Of a stretch of DNA of 37,700 nt, positions 1-8,972 are shown in pieces. Both the position numbers and the translations under genes were made by a program. Source of the DNA: Pectinatus sp. (GTDB lineage: Bacteria > Bacillota > Negativicutes > Selenomonadales > Selenomonadaceae); contig JAHHSQ010000013.1 in the NCBI GenBank assembly GCA_020025135.1, positions 1 to 37,700 on the forward strand. Reading direction: 5' to 3'. Position 1 is the first letter of the stretch. Each line of letters opens with the position of its first letter. The notes beneath the pieces are model-generated. The model saw nothing but the letters and a program-made list of their open reading frames with translations. It was not told the DNA's origin and did no database searches.

Positions 1-52
1 CTCGCGACCCCCACCTTGGCAAGGTGGTGCTCTACCACTGAGCTACTCCCGC
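1..52 (-). tRNA. tRNA-Gly (GCC), 3' end cut by window edge
   Basis: Read on the minus strand the sequence starts GCGGGAGTAGCTCAGTGGTAG, a 5' acceptor strand and D arm. An anticodon arm follows: stem CCACC (plus 23-27), loop TTGCCAA (16-22), stem GGTGG (11-15). The anticodon at 18-20 reads GCC, which decodes glycine GGC/GGT. The T arm and 3' acceptor strand lie outside the window. The 5' end is placed at 52 because CTCCCGC at 46-52 is the complement of the acceptor strand. Confidence 0.93.
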
Positions 53-86
53 AAAACTTGTTTAACGAACTGTAACAACGAATATC

Positions 87-114
87 ATTTTACCAAAAAA
101 AAAATAAAAGTCAA
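87..114 (-). promoter_or_regulatory. Predicted sigma-A promoter of tRNA-Gly
   Basis: On the minus strand TTGACT (109-114) is followed after 16 nt of mostly T by TAAAAT (87-92). The -10 box is about 35 nt upstream of the tRNA 5' end, a normal distance. Seen only as a motif match. Confidence 0.55.
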
Positions 115-176
115 TAGCAAATACATAAAAAAATGAAAAAAAATTATAAATACCTGTTTTCAGAGCGCAATATATT

Positions 177-205
177 TTGACTTCTTATAGATTGTCTGTT
201 AGAAT
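177..205 (+). promoter_or_regulatory. Predicted sigma-A promoter of secA
   Basis: TTGACT (177-182) and TAGAAT (200-205) are separated by exactly 17 nt. This is the best promoter-like match in the tRNA-secA gap. It implies a leader of about 265 nt before the secA start at 478. I recognise no gene between 206 and 477. A 74-codon open frame begins at 288, but it runs into secA in another frame and resembles nothing I know. Confidence 0.55.
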
Positions 206-477
206 TTATATGGTTTTTACAAAAGTTTTCAAGCAAAATCCATCTTAACAGGAAGCCCAGAATAGATTTAACGATGCAGATTAAAAAATGAAATCCGCAA
301 TAAATTATTGTTGCAGTTTTATGGAACACTTTAGGAGTGTTTCTGTTAAAAGATATGCTAACTCGTGCAAAAACGCGTCATTTGCAGAAAGAACTATCGC
401 TGATGAAATGTTTGATTTTGTCAATTTTGGATATGGTTTTTTAAGCAGGGCGAAAAATACAGGAGAGGTGAACATAT

Positions 478-2991
478 TTGTTAGGTTTTTTAAAGAGTCT
501 TTTGGGAGATAATAATGAGAGAGAAGTAAAGAGAATGCGCGCTATTGTAACGCGCATTAATGATTTAGAACCAAATTACACCAAAATGAGTGATGCTAGT
601 TTGTGGCTCATGACCAACAAATTCAAGGAAAGAGCGGAGAATGGGGAGAGCTTAGATTCCTTGTTGCCAGAGGCATTTGCCGTAGTGCGCGAAGGAGCTA
701 GAAGAACACTTGGTTTAAGACATTTTGATGTGCAACTTATTGGTGGGATTTGTTTACATGAAGGCAAGATAGCAGAAATGAAAACTGGTGAGGGCAAAAC
801 TTTGGTTGCTACGGCACCGGTTTTTTTAAATGCTCTTTTAGGAAAGGGCGTTCATGTCATCACTGTCAATGATTATTTGGCAAAACGCGATAGTGAATGG
901 ATGGGAAGGCTTTACAGACAGTTGGGATTATCGGTCGGTTTAATCTCCCATGACATGAATTTTTCCGAAAGAAAATTCGCATATGGTTGCGACATTACTT
1001 TTGGTACGAATAATGAATTTGGTTTTGACTATTTGCGCGATAATATGGTCATTGACCGCGACCAGATAGTGCAACGTGATTTGCATTATGCCATTATCGA
1101 TGAAGTGGACAGTATCCTCATCGATGAAGCGAGAACACCGCTTATTATTTCTGGACCAGGCAGTAAGTCGACAGAAATGTATTCCGTTATGGCAAGGGCA
1201 GTGCGACCTTTAAAAGAAGGTGTAGATTATACCATCAATGAAAAGGAAAAGACCGTTGCGCCGACAGAAGAAGCAGTCAAAAAGGTAGAAAAAACCTTGG
1301 GCATTGGCAACCTCTATGATACAGCTAATATAGAAATGTCCCATTGCTTTACACAGGCATTGCGGGCAAAAGCATTGATGCATCGTGATAAAGATTATGT
1401 CATTCGCGATAATGAAATTGTCATTGTCGATGAATTTACAGGTCGGTTGATGTTTGGTAGAAGATATTCAGATGGCTTACATCAAGCGATTGAAGCAAAA
1501 GAAAATGTAAAGGTGCAAAAGGAATCACAGACTTTGGCAACTATTACTTTCCAAAATTATTTCCGCATGTATAAAAAATTGGGTGGTATGACTGGTACGG
1601 CGAAGACGGAAGAAAAGGAATTTTTGAAGATATACAAGTTACCAGTTGTAGTTGTTCCTACTAATAGACCTATTCAGAGAATAGATGAACCAGATGTTAT
1701 TTATAAAACCAAAAGGGCGAAAGTGAAGGCTGTTATCAAGGCTATTAAGGAACATCACGCTAAGAAACAACCAGTACTCGTCGGTACTACTTCCATCGTG
1801 CAATCGGAAGAGTTGAGTGCGAGATTGAAAAAAGAACATATCCCTCACACTGTTTTAAATGCTAAGTACCATGAAAAAGAAGCTCAGATTATTGCCGAAG
1901 CAGGGCAAGCTGGAGCCGTTACAATCGCCACCAATATGGCAGGTCGTGGTACAGATATTACCTTGGGAGAGGGCGTTAAAGAACTGGGTGGATTGCATAT
2001 AATTGGTACGGAAAGACATGAATCGAGACGTATTGATAATCAGTTGCGTGGTCGTGCCGGTCGCCAAGGTGACCCTGGGTCCACTCGTTTTTATCTCTCC
2101 TTAGAAGATGATTTAATGCGTTTGTTTGGTTCTGACAACATTGCCAGCATGATGGATAAATTGGGGATGGGAGAAGATGACCCCATCGAACATAAATTGG
2201 TTACCCGTTCCATTGAAAAGGCACAGAAAAAAGTCGAAGCGCGCAATTTTGATATTCGCAAGCAGGTCCTTGATTATGACGATGTTATGAATCAGCAGCG
2301 CGAGGTCATCTATTCTCAGCGTCATCAAGTTTTGACTGGTGATAATTTGAAGGAAAATATCTTGCACATGGTAGATGACATTATTGAAAAGGCGATGGCT
2401 ACCTATGCTAGTCCAGATGTTTATCCGGAAGAGTGGCAAGTTGATGAGTTGCTCGCTCGTTTGGCAGAATATTATTTGCCAAAAGACCGCCTCACCAAAG
2501 AAGATATCAGTAAATTTAGTCGTGAAGAGTTGGAAAAAAATCTGCAAAAATTGGCCCGTGATATCTATACGGAAAGGGAAAATCTCTTCGGCGAAGAAGG
2601 CATGCGTGAGTTAGAACGTATTATTATGTTAAAAGTGGTTGATAATCGCTGGATGGAACATCTCGATGAAATGGATTTATTGCGTGAAGGTATTGGTTTA
2701 CGGGCTTATGGACAGCGTAATCCATTGGTAGAATATAAGATAGAGGCATATGATATGTTCCAGGCTATGATAGACAATATCCAAGATGATGTTGTGAAAT
2801 TTATCTATCATGTCAGAATTATTACCGAAAGCCAACCAGAAGACCATTTGAAAAATGCCGTCACTTCTAATGGCGACCCGGCAGAAGCCAAAAAACAGCC
2901 AATTAAAAAGAAAGAACATATCGGCAGAAATGACCCTTGTCCTTGCGGTAGCGGAAAGAAGTATAAAAATTGTTGTGGACGCAATAATTGA
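478..2991 (+). CDS. secA: Preprotein translocase ATPase SecA
   Basis: Motor ATPase of the Sec pathway: it drives unfolded preproteins through SecYEG at the inner face of the membrane. At 837 aa it has the usual length. Visible landmarks are the Walker A GEGKT at residues 104-108, the DEAD-type motif in DEVDSILIDEARTPLI, the second-motor-domain block ATNMAGRGTDI, and a C-terminal zinc-binding SEC-C tail with CPCGSGKKYKNCC at about 821-833, which usually contacts SecB or ribosomes. The start is TTG at 478, chosen because AGGAGAGGTG (461-470) sits 7 nt upstream. It is the first gene of a co-directional run that continues into prfB 42 nt downstream. Confidence 0.98.
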   Translation: MLGFLKSLLGDNNEREVKRMRAIVTRINDLEPNYTKMSDASLWLMTNKFKERAENGESLDSLLPEAFAVVREGARRTLGLRHFDVQLIGGICLHEGKIAEMKTGEGKTLVATAPVFLNALLGKGVHVITVNDYLAKRDSEWMGRLYRQLGLSVGLISHDMNFSERKFAYGCDITFGTNNEFGFDYLRDNMVIDRDQIVQRDLHYAIIDEVDSILIDEARTPLIISGPGSKSTEMYSVMARAVRPLKEGVDYTINEKEKTVAPTEEAVKKVEKTLGIGNLYDTANIEMSHCFTQALRAKALMHRDKDYVIRDNEIVIVDEFTGRLMFGRRYSDGLHQAIEAKENVKVQKESQTLATITFQNYFRMYKKLGGMTGTAKTEEKEFLKIYKLPVVVVPTNRPIQRIDEPDVIYKTKRAKVKAVIKAIKEHHAKKQPVLVGTTSIVQSEELSARLKKEHIPHTVLNAKYHEKEAQIIAEAGQAGAVTIATNMAGRGTDITLGEGVKELGGLHIIGTERHESRRIDNQLRGRAGRQGDPGSTRFYLSLEDDLMRLFGSDNIASMMDKLGMGEDDPIEHKLVTRSIEKAQKKVEARNFDIRKQVLDYDDVMNQQREVIYSQRHQVLTGDNLKENILHMVDDIIEKAMATYASPDVYPEEWQVDELLARLAEYYLPKDRLTKEDISKFSREELEKNLQKLARDIYTERENLFGEEGMRELERIIMLKVVDNRWMEHLDEMDLLREGIGLRAYGQRNPLVEYKIEAYDMFQAMIDNIQDDVVKFIYHVRIITESQPEDHLKNAVTSNGDPAEAKKQPIKKKEHIGRNDPCPCGSGKKYKNCCGRNN

Positions 2992-3033
2992 TTAAACTGT
3001 TTTTAAAATAATTAATGGGATGTGAAATGTAGA

Positions 3034-4144
3034 GTGTTAGAAGATTTACGTAGCGTAATAGCGACAAACAGAGAAAAAGTGGAAGAAATGGGGGCTTCTC
3101 TTTGACGTCGCTAGTAAAAAGCAACAGATAGAAGAGTTAGAGTATAAAATGGGAGAACCTGCTTTTTGGGACAATCCCGAGGAAGCGCAAAAGGTGACGG
3201 TCACACTGAATGGCTTGAACGATACCGTTTCGCGCTACGAAAGTTTACAAAATAAAGTAGATGATTGTGAAATCATCTGGGAAATGGGCATGGAAGAGCA
3301 AGATGAAAGCGTCGTGCCTGATTTAGAACAAGCTCTAAAACAAATTGCCGAAGAAGTAGAGGCTTTGCAGTTAGAATTGCTCCTTTCTGGTAAATACGAT
3401 GCTAATAATGCCATTCTTACCTTGCATGCTGGTGCCGGTGGAACGGAAGCACAGGATTGGACACAAATGCTCTTGCGCATGTATACGCGTTGGGCAGAGC
3501 AAAATGCATTTGCCGTGGAGACCATTGACCTGTTGCCTGGTGAAGAAGCTGGTGTAAAATCAGTTACTTTGCTCATTAAAGGGCATAATGCCTATGGTTA
3601 TTTAAAAGCGGAAAAAGGGGTACACCGTTTAATTCGCATATCTCCTTTTGATTCCAATGCACGCCGTCACACCTCTTTTGCAGCTTGCGATGTCATGCCA
3701 GAAATAGATGACAACGTAGAAGTAAATATCAATATGGCGGATGTCCGTGTTGACACTTATCATGCTAGTGGCGCTGGTGGTCAGCATATCAATAAAACTG
3801 ACTCTGCTGTTCGCATGACACATTTGCCGACCGGTATAGTGGCGCAATGTCAGAGCCAGCGTTCACAGATGCAAAACCGAGAACAGTGTCTTTTGCTATT
3901 GAGGGCCCGTCTTTTTGAGTTGGAAATGGAAAAGAAGGAAAAGGAATTAGCTAAATTAGAAGGAGACCAACAGAAGATAGAGTGGGGCAGTCAAATTCGC
4001 ACCTATGTCTTTCACCCTTATAATTTAGTTAAAGACCATCGCACTGGTGTGGAAACTAGTGACGTTCAAGGGGTAATGGATGGAAAATTACACCGATTTA
4101 TTGAAGGTTATTTGGAAATGCAAGCCAATAATAGTTCCAAATAG
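3034..4144 (+). CDS. prfB: Peptide chain release factor 2 (RF2), programmed +1 frameshift
   Basis: RF2 terminates translation at UGA and UAA and releases the peptide. The gene lies in two frames. A short frame from GTG 3034 encodes MLEDLRSVIATNREKV... and stops at TGA 3103-3105. Slipping +1 at CTT TGA continues as GAC (3104-3106) and runs to TAG 4142-4144, giving 369 aa, normal for RF2. The main frame holds the stop-codon recognition tripeptide SPF (in RISPFDSNARRHTSF) and the catalytic GGQ (in GAGGQHINKTDSAVRMT). The GTG start was chosen because MLEDLR matches the family N-terminus; its ribosome binding site is weak. The ORF beginning at 3149 is only the downstream part. Confidence 0.96.
3090..3106 (+). 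promoter_or_regulatory. prfB +1 frameshift site (internal SD plus CUU UGA C)
   Basis: GGGGG at 3090-3094 is an internal Shine-Dalgarno-like run. It is spaced 5 nt from CTT (3100-3102), which is followed by TGA (3103-3105) and C. This is the canonical autoregulatory RF2 slippery site: when RF2 is scarce the ribosome stalls at UGA and slips to read GAC. Confidence 0.95.
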
Positions 4145-4158
4145 AAAGAAGGTGGACA

Positions 4159-4851
4159 TTGGTGCGAAAAGCTTTAGTAAGTGTTTCTTTTCTCATTATT
4201 ATCTTGGCTGTGTTAGTAAATATGGTCTTGCCGAATATGATTTCTTATAGCCTGAAAAATTATCTTAAAACAGTAATTCAGGCAGAAGATATTCAGGGTG
4301 ATATTGAAACACATCCAGCATTCATGTTTTTAGCTGGCAATATTGATAAAATTGATTATAATATCAAACAAGCGACGATTGGTCAGGTAGAAGTACACGA
4401 CATCCGTTTGCAAGCAGAAGATATCAATATCGACCTCGTGGCTTTATTCAGGCATAAATTAGAACTCAATAAGGTGGGAAAAATAAATCTTCAGGGAACG
4501 ATTAATTCTGCTGCCTTAAAAAATTTATTGGTGAAAAAGATAAGTAAGGTTCGCGATGTTTCCGTGGATATTACGCCACAAAATATTCAGATGAAAGCAG
4601 CCATTCCGCTGCTAGGAAGTAGTATTTCTGCCAATATGGTGGGGAGCCTTTATGCCCGTGATGGCGATGTTTATCTGAGTATTCACGACATAAAAGTAGA
4701 AAATACAATTCTTGGCAAGATTAATTTGAATAATATGGAAGCGATTCGCTTAATAAATAAGGATAATTTACCGTTAGACCTGCATATTGATTCTATACGA
4801 CAGACTAGCGGGCAGATAGTGATTAAAGCAAGCTCTACTGCACAAAAATAG
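4159..4851 (+). CDS. DUF2993 (LmeA-like) family envelope protein
   Basis: Protein of about 230 aa with one N-terminal hydrophobic segment (about residues 7-25, LVSVSFLIIILAVLVNMVLP), then a soluble beta-rich domain. The pattern of short amphipathic strands (IGQVEVHDIRLQAEDINIDL, later GDVYLSIHDIKVENT) resembles DUF2993, a family that includes the mycobacterial phospholipid-binding protein LmeA. It probably faces outward, anchored in the membrane. The start is either TTG 4159 or GTG 4162; SD AAGGTGG (4149-4155) suits GTG 4162 better. It lies 14 nt after prfB and 1 nt before the next gene, so it is probably co-transcribed. The exact ligand is unknown. Confidence 0.65.
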   Translation: MVRKALVSVSFLIIILAVLVNMVLPNMISYSLKNYLKTVIQAEDIQGDIETHPAFMFLAGNIDKIDYNIKQATIGQVEVHDIRLQAEDINIDLVALFRHKLELNKVGKINLQGTINSAALKNLLVKKISKVRDVSVDITPQNIQMKAAIPLLGSSISANMVGSLYARDGDVYLSIHDIKVENTILGKINLNNMEAIRLINKDNLPLDLHIDSIRQTSGQIVIKASSTAQK

Positions 4852-4852
4852 G

Positions 4853-6925
4853 GTGGGAAAAATTTTGGATAAATTCAACAGGAACCGTTTTCTGATTTTC
4901 ATCATCGTGCTAGGATTATTGGCCGGAATGTTTATCAGTTATCAGCGTAACAATTTGGAAAGAAATAACAATACAGTTGAGTTAGCGGTAAATTACGAAG
5001 ACTTGTTAGATTTGGCGGAAAGAGAGGGTGTAGCTCCGAGTGTTGTTTTAAAGGAAGCCAAAAAAGCTGGTATCACCTCTTTAGCCGTTTATGAAACTAC
5101 TTTTAAAAAGTTAAATGCGAATGGCAAAGCATCCGCTGTTGCTGGCAGTCAAATAATAAAGGATTATCACGATGGCTCACTGTTTGCCCCCGCTTGGAGA
5201 GAAGCCGTTCAGCAAAATGTCATTGTGCCAACTGATGTCTATATTACTGGACATGATGCTCAGACTTTTGCAGAATTGCGCGAAGATGTTGTTTTGCGTT
5301 TAGGTAAGAAAAGAGTAAAATTTTTGCAAATTGGCGACGAACCAGTGATTGCCGTCAAAATGCCGTATGATGACTTTGTCAAAATGAATATGGGTATGCC
5401 GACAGATGAAATGCGGACGGTTAATGCGGCCGGTTTTTATGTTTTGGCCCGTCCGAGCAATTACACTGATGTCAATAAGACTGACATTAACGCCGTTTTT
5501 AATCGCTTGCAAGGAATCAAAGTGTCAGATATCGTCTTTTCGGGGCCTGAAATTCTTGGCGCTCCTGATTTGCTGTGGTACACAGCAGAGAAGATGGAGA
5601 AACAACATATTACTTTGGGCATGATAGAAAACATTACCCAGTTGAAATTTTACCCCCAAAAAGGTCTAATCGGTTTAGCTGATGATTTACATTATAAAGC
5701 AGCTAGACTTTATACCATTCCTAAAGGGGAACAACCAAAACTCAAAATGTCTGTGGCAGTAGAACGGTGGAGTAATACCGATGAAGAAAGAAATATTCGC
5801 ATCGATTTGTTGCGTCCATACTTGCGTCCAGCTCCTAATATGACTTTGTTAGAAACAAATATGAAGTACTTCTCCGAAACTAAGCATAAATTGGAAAGTA
5901 AGGGCTTTAAGATTGGCCCAGCCAGTGCTTTTCCACAATATACACCAGCGCCGATTTGGCGAATCTTGGTTTTGTGGGGAGCTTGTGCCGCTGCTGTGTA
6001 TTATCTCTCCTTAGTCATTCCGCGTTTGGCGACGAAATATCAATATGGTTTATGGTTTATCTCTGCTCTTATTTGTACAGTCCCAATTACCATGGGTAGT
6101 GGCGGAAAGATACGTATCTTGGGGGCATTAGTATCTGCCAATGTTTTTCCTGCTATCGCCATGATTACGCTACTCGATTGGCTTTTGCGACAGAAGCGAG
6201 ATGAAAATACTGGCTGGTGGAGGGTGGCAATTACGGCCACTATCGCCTTGGTTATTACGAGTGCCATTTCATTGGCAGGTTCTTTCTTTGTTTCCGGTAT
6301 TCTTTCTGATACTCGTTATTTCTTGGAAATAGATATTTTTCGTGGCATAAAGTTGACCTTTATCATGCCAATAATTTTGGTTGGTATTGCTCTCTTACAA
6401 CGCGTTAATCTGTTTTCTACCGACGAGGCTTTGCTTTCGCCTGGGATTGGGCCACAATTAAAAAGAATTATGAATATTCAGGTCTATATTAAGACCCTTT
6501 TAGCTTTTGTCTTTTTCTTAGTGGCATTAATAATTTTTATCGGTCGTTCTGGACATACAGAAGGAATTCCAGTGCCTGGTATCGAATTGAAGGTACGTGC
6601 CATTTTGGAACAAACTTTTTATGCGCGGCCGCGTTCTAAAGAAATATTTATTGGTCATCCGGCCTTTTTCATCATGATGATGGCTTGGTTAAGACGTTGG
6701 CGCTCTGGTTTGTTTGGCACATTTGTTTTAATTGCTACTATTGGACAAGGCTCTATGGTAGAAACTTTTGCCCATATGCGTACTCCATTTTACATGTCCA
6801 TGGTTCGCGGTACGGATGGTGTAATGCTCGGTGTAGTCTTTGGCCTGATAGCTATCTTTTTGTTACAAATGTGGTATTATTTCATAAAGCGGAGTGAGAG
6901 GGGGAACAAAACCAGGCATGAATAA
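4853..6925 (+). CDS. DUF5693 family polytopic membrane protein
   Basis: Large membrane protein of 690 aa. It has an N-terminal membrane anchor (about 12-28), an outside domain of about 340 residues (region SVVLKEAKKAGITSLAVYE), then a C-terminal half with about eight hydrophobic helices (from ILVLWGACAAAVYYLSLVIP to MLGVVFGLIAIFLLQMWYYF). I recognise it as DUF5693, which in many Firmicutes sits directly before csaB. The context suggests a part in cell-wall polysaccharide or surface-protein anchoring, but its biochemical role is unknown. GTG 4853 begins 1 nt after the preceding stop. TTG 4865 is a serious alternative start because GGGTGGG (4851-4857) would then be its SD at 7 nt spacing. Confidence 0.75.
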   Translation: MGKILDKFNRNRFLIFIIVLGLLAGMFISYQRNNLERNNNTVELAVNYEDLLDLAEREGVAPSVVLKEAKKAGITSLAVYETTFKKLNANGKASAVAGSQIIKDYHDGSLFAPAWREAVQQNVIVPTDVYITGHDAQTFAELREDVVLRLGKKRVKFLQIGDEPVIAVKMPYDDFVKMNMGMPTDEMRTVNAAGFYVLARPSNYTDVNKTDINAVFNRLQGIKVSDIVFSGPEILGAPDLLWYTAEKMEKQHITLGMIENITQLKFYPQKGLIGLADDLHYKAARLYTIPKGEQPKLKMSVAVERWSNTDEERNIRIDLLRPYLRPAPNMTLLETNMKYFSETKHKLESKGFKIGPASAFPQYTPAPIWRILVLWGACAAAVYYLSLVIPRLATKYQYGLWFISALICTVPITMGSGGKIRILGALVSANVFPAIAMITLLDWLLRQKRDENTGWWRVAITATIALVITSAISLAGSFFVSGILSDTRYFLEIDIFRGIKLTFIMPIILVGIALLQRVNLFSTDEALLSPGIGPQLKRIMNIQVYIKTLLAFVFFLVALIIFIGRSGHTEGIPVPGIELKVRAILEQTFYARPRSKEIFIGHPAFFIMMMAWLRRWRSGLFGTFVLIATIGQGSMVETFAHMRTPFYMSMVRGTDGVMLGVVFGLIAIFLLQMWYYFIKRSERGNKTRHE

Positions 6926-8024
6926 AATTGTCATCTCAGGATATTATGGAGCAAATAATGCCGGAGATGAAGCCATGATAGACGCGATGTTAGAAGCCTT
7001 CACTCAATTGGGAGAGAGCGTGGAATGCGTGGTCATCTCTTCCAATCCAGCAAATACAATGCGAAAACATAATGTGCGGGCGATTTCGCGCTTTGATATC
7101 AAGGCCATAGTGAAAGCTTTTTGGCAAGCCGATTTGTTAGTTAGTGGCGGAGGAAGTCTTCTGCAGAATGTTACGAGTGGGCGCAGTTTGTATTACTACT
7201 TGGGGATATTATTTCTAGCTAATATATGTCATTTACCAGTTATGATTTACGCGCAGGGCATTGGCCCTGTGCATGGCTGGTTGCCGAGAAAATTGATGAA
7301 ATGGTTTGGCAATCGTACTAGATTGATAACGGTGCGAGATAAAGGTTCTCTATCGGAATTACAGCGTATGGAAGTCAATAAACCGCCTATTTATGTTACA
7401 GCTGACCCTGTCTTAGCTATTAATCAGGCTAGTTTAGAGCGGGGACGGGAGATTTTGCGTCAAGCTGGTGCTGATTTAGAAAAACCGTTGGTCGGGATAT
7501 ATGCCAGAGAATGGTGTAATTGGGAAAAGTACAAGCAAATTTTGGCACAGGTTGCCGATAAGATTGCCACGGAGTTGCAAGTCCAAATTGTCTTTGTACC
7601 GATGCAAGTGCCTGAAGATTACCTTGCTGCAGAAAAAATTGCCACTTATATGCATACGAAACCGATTTTGCTTGACCGTGAAAATAGTACAGCAGAGTTG
7701 TTATCTATTACGGGAAATCTGGAGATGTTGATAGCTATTCGTTTGCACGCTTTGATTTTTGCGGTTGTGATGGGGATACCGATGATTGGCGTATCATATG
7801 ACCCCAAGGTAGATAGTTTTTTGGAGTCAATTGGTGAAGACACTGCCGGAAATCTCTGCGATTTAGATGTTGAACGCGTCTATGAACATTTTTGGCGCGA
7901 ATGGCAAAAGAGAGAGGTTTTTCTCGATAAAAATAAAACGCGTTTGCAGCGTTTGCGCGATTTAGCTATGGAAAATGCGCGTCTAGCTTTGAAAATAATG
8001 CACAAAGAAAAGCTCCGAAACTGA
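6918..8024 (+). CDS. csaB: Polysaccharide pyruvyl transferase CsaB
   Basis: Transfers pyruvate from phosphoenolpyruvate onto cell-wall polysaccharide as a ketal. In Firmicutes this modification anchors SLH-domain surface proteins. The N-terminus MNKIVISGYYGANNAGDEAMI is the typical glycine-rich start of the family. YAQGIGPV and the late IRLHALIFAVVMGIPMIGVSYDPKV block, with its conserved His, are further hallmarks. Length is 368 aa from ATG 6918. The open frame extends upstream to GTG 6894, but family alignment favours 6918, which overlaps the DUF5693 stop by 8 nt and suggests translational coupling. SD-like GAGAGGGGG lies at 6896-6904. If the host is a diderm, the pyruvylated acceptor is less certain. 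Confidence 0.88.
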   Translation: MNKIVISGYYGANNAGDEAMIDAMLEAFTQLGESVECVVISSNPANTMRKHNVRAISRFDIKAIVKAFWQADLLVSGGGSLLQNVTSGRSLYYYLGILFLANICHLPVMIYAQGIGPVHGWLPRKLMKWFGNRTRLITVRDKGSLSELQRMEVNKPPIYVTADPVLAINQASLERGREILRQAGADLEKPLVGIYAREWCNWEKYKQILAQVADKIATELQVQIVFVPMQVPEDYLAAEKIATYMHTKPILLDRENSTAELLSITGNLEMLIAIRLHALIFAVVMGIPMIGVSYDPKVDSFLESIGEDTAGNLCDLDVERVYEHFWREWQKREVFLDKNKTRLQRLRDLAMENARLALKIMHKEKLRN

Positions 8025-8046
8025 TAGGCAGTTTCGGAGCTTTTTT
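8009..8046 (+). terminator. Rho-independent terminator of the secA-csaB unit
   Basis: AAGCTCCGAAACTG pairs with CAGTTTCGGAGCTT around a 5-nt loop, followed by TTTTTT. The stop codon of csaB lies inside the hairpin. The complementary strand also carries an A/T-rich flank, so it may act for dapA from the other side. Confidence 0.9.
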
Positions 8047-8065
8047 GTTGCTATAATTTAATTTT

Positions 8066-8947
8066 TTATTTTATTAAATTATATTGTTTTAATAGCGTAG
8101 ATAGTAATTGGTGATGTTCGGGAGAAATTTCTGTAAGTGGTAAGCGCAAATGGCCAGCAGCAAATCCCATCAGATTGAGAGCGTGTTTTACTGGTATTGG
8201 ATTTACCTCAATAAAGAGCGCTGAAATCAATTTGGCCCATTTAATTTGTAAATCAGCGGCTTTTTCAGTTTGCCCAGCGAAGTAGGCAGCACACATATCG
8301 TGAACAGCTTGTGGCGCCACGTTAGAAAGGACAGAAATTACGCCTTTTCCTCCGAGAGAGAGAATGGGAACGATTTGGTCATCGTTACCAGAATAAATGT
8401 CTAAATCGCAAAGGGCACGAGTTTTTAAAATAGCGGAAAGGTCGCCATTTGCTTCCTTTATGGCGACGATGTTAGGGTGCGTGCTCAATTTGGCATAAGT
8501 TTCTGGTAAGATATTTACGCCCGTACGAGAAGGGACATTGTAGAGAATAATAGGTACATTTACAGCATCAGCAATAGTGGTAAAGTGGGCAATTAAACCG
8601 CTTTGTGTACATTTATTATAATATGGTGTTACTACCAAAAGAGCATCCACACCTACGCTAGCTGCGTAACGCGATAATGCAATGGCGCGTTGGGTACAAT
8701 TAGAACCAGTACCAGCAATAACTGGAATACGCCCGTTTACCTTATCGACGGCAAATTTAATGACTTGGCGATGTTCCTCTTCAGTCATGGTAGCAGCTTC
8801 GCCAGTCGTGCCAGCGATAATGATAGCATCAGTATGGTTGGCAATCTGAAATTCCAACATTTTTTCTAGTTCTGCATAATTGATACCATCGCTATTTAGG
8901 GGAGTAGCAATAGCTACTCCGGCTCCTTTAAAGACAGTTTTTTTCAT
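8066..8947 (-). CDS. dapA: 4-hydroxy-tetrahydrodipicolinate synthase
   Basis: Condenses pyruvate with aspartate semialdehyde, the first step of the lysine/diaminopimelate branch, in the cytosol. The 293-aa length is typical for this (beta/alpha)8 barrel enzyme. Visible motifs are AGTTGEAATM near the N-terminus, the tyrosine in ILYNVPSRTG, and the Schiff-base lysine in VAIKEANGD. The start ATG at 8947 has SD AGAGGG about 8 nt upstream. It lies 25 nt after the M16C peptidase on the same strand and is probably co-transcribed. A lone dapA away from other lysine genes is common. Confidence 0.96.
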   Translation of the reverse strand: MKKTVFKGAGVAIATPLNSDGINYAELEKMLEFQIANHTDAIIIAGTTGEAATMTEEEHRQVIKFAVDKVNGRIPVIAGTGSNCTQRAIALSRYAASVGVDALLVVTPYYNKCTQSGLIAHFTTIADAVNVPIILYNVPSRTGVNILPETYAKLSTHPNIVAIKEANGDLSAILKTRALCDLDIYSGNDDQIVPILSLGGKGVISVLSNVAPQAVHDMCAAYFAGQTEKAADLQIKWAKLISALFIEVNPIPVKHALNLMGFAAGHLRLPLTEISPEHHQLLSTLLKQYNLIK

Positions 8948-8972
8948 GTTTAATTCCCTCTTTGAGATAATT

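Noticed and set aside
288..512. 74-codon frame upstream of secA
   Set aside because: It overlaps the secA start in a different frame and lacks any recognisable domain; hpf, which often precedes secA, is not encoded here.
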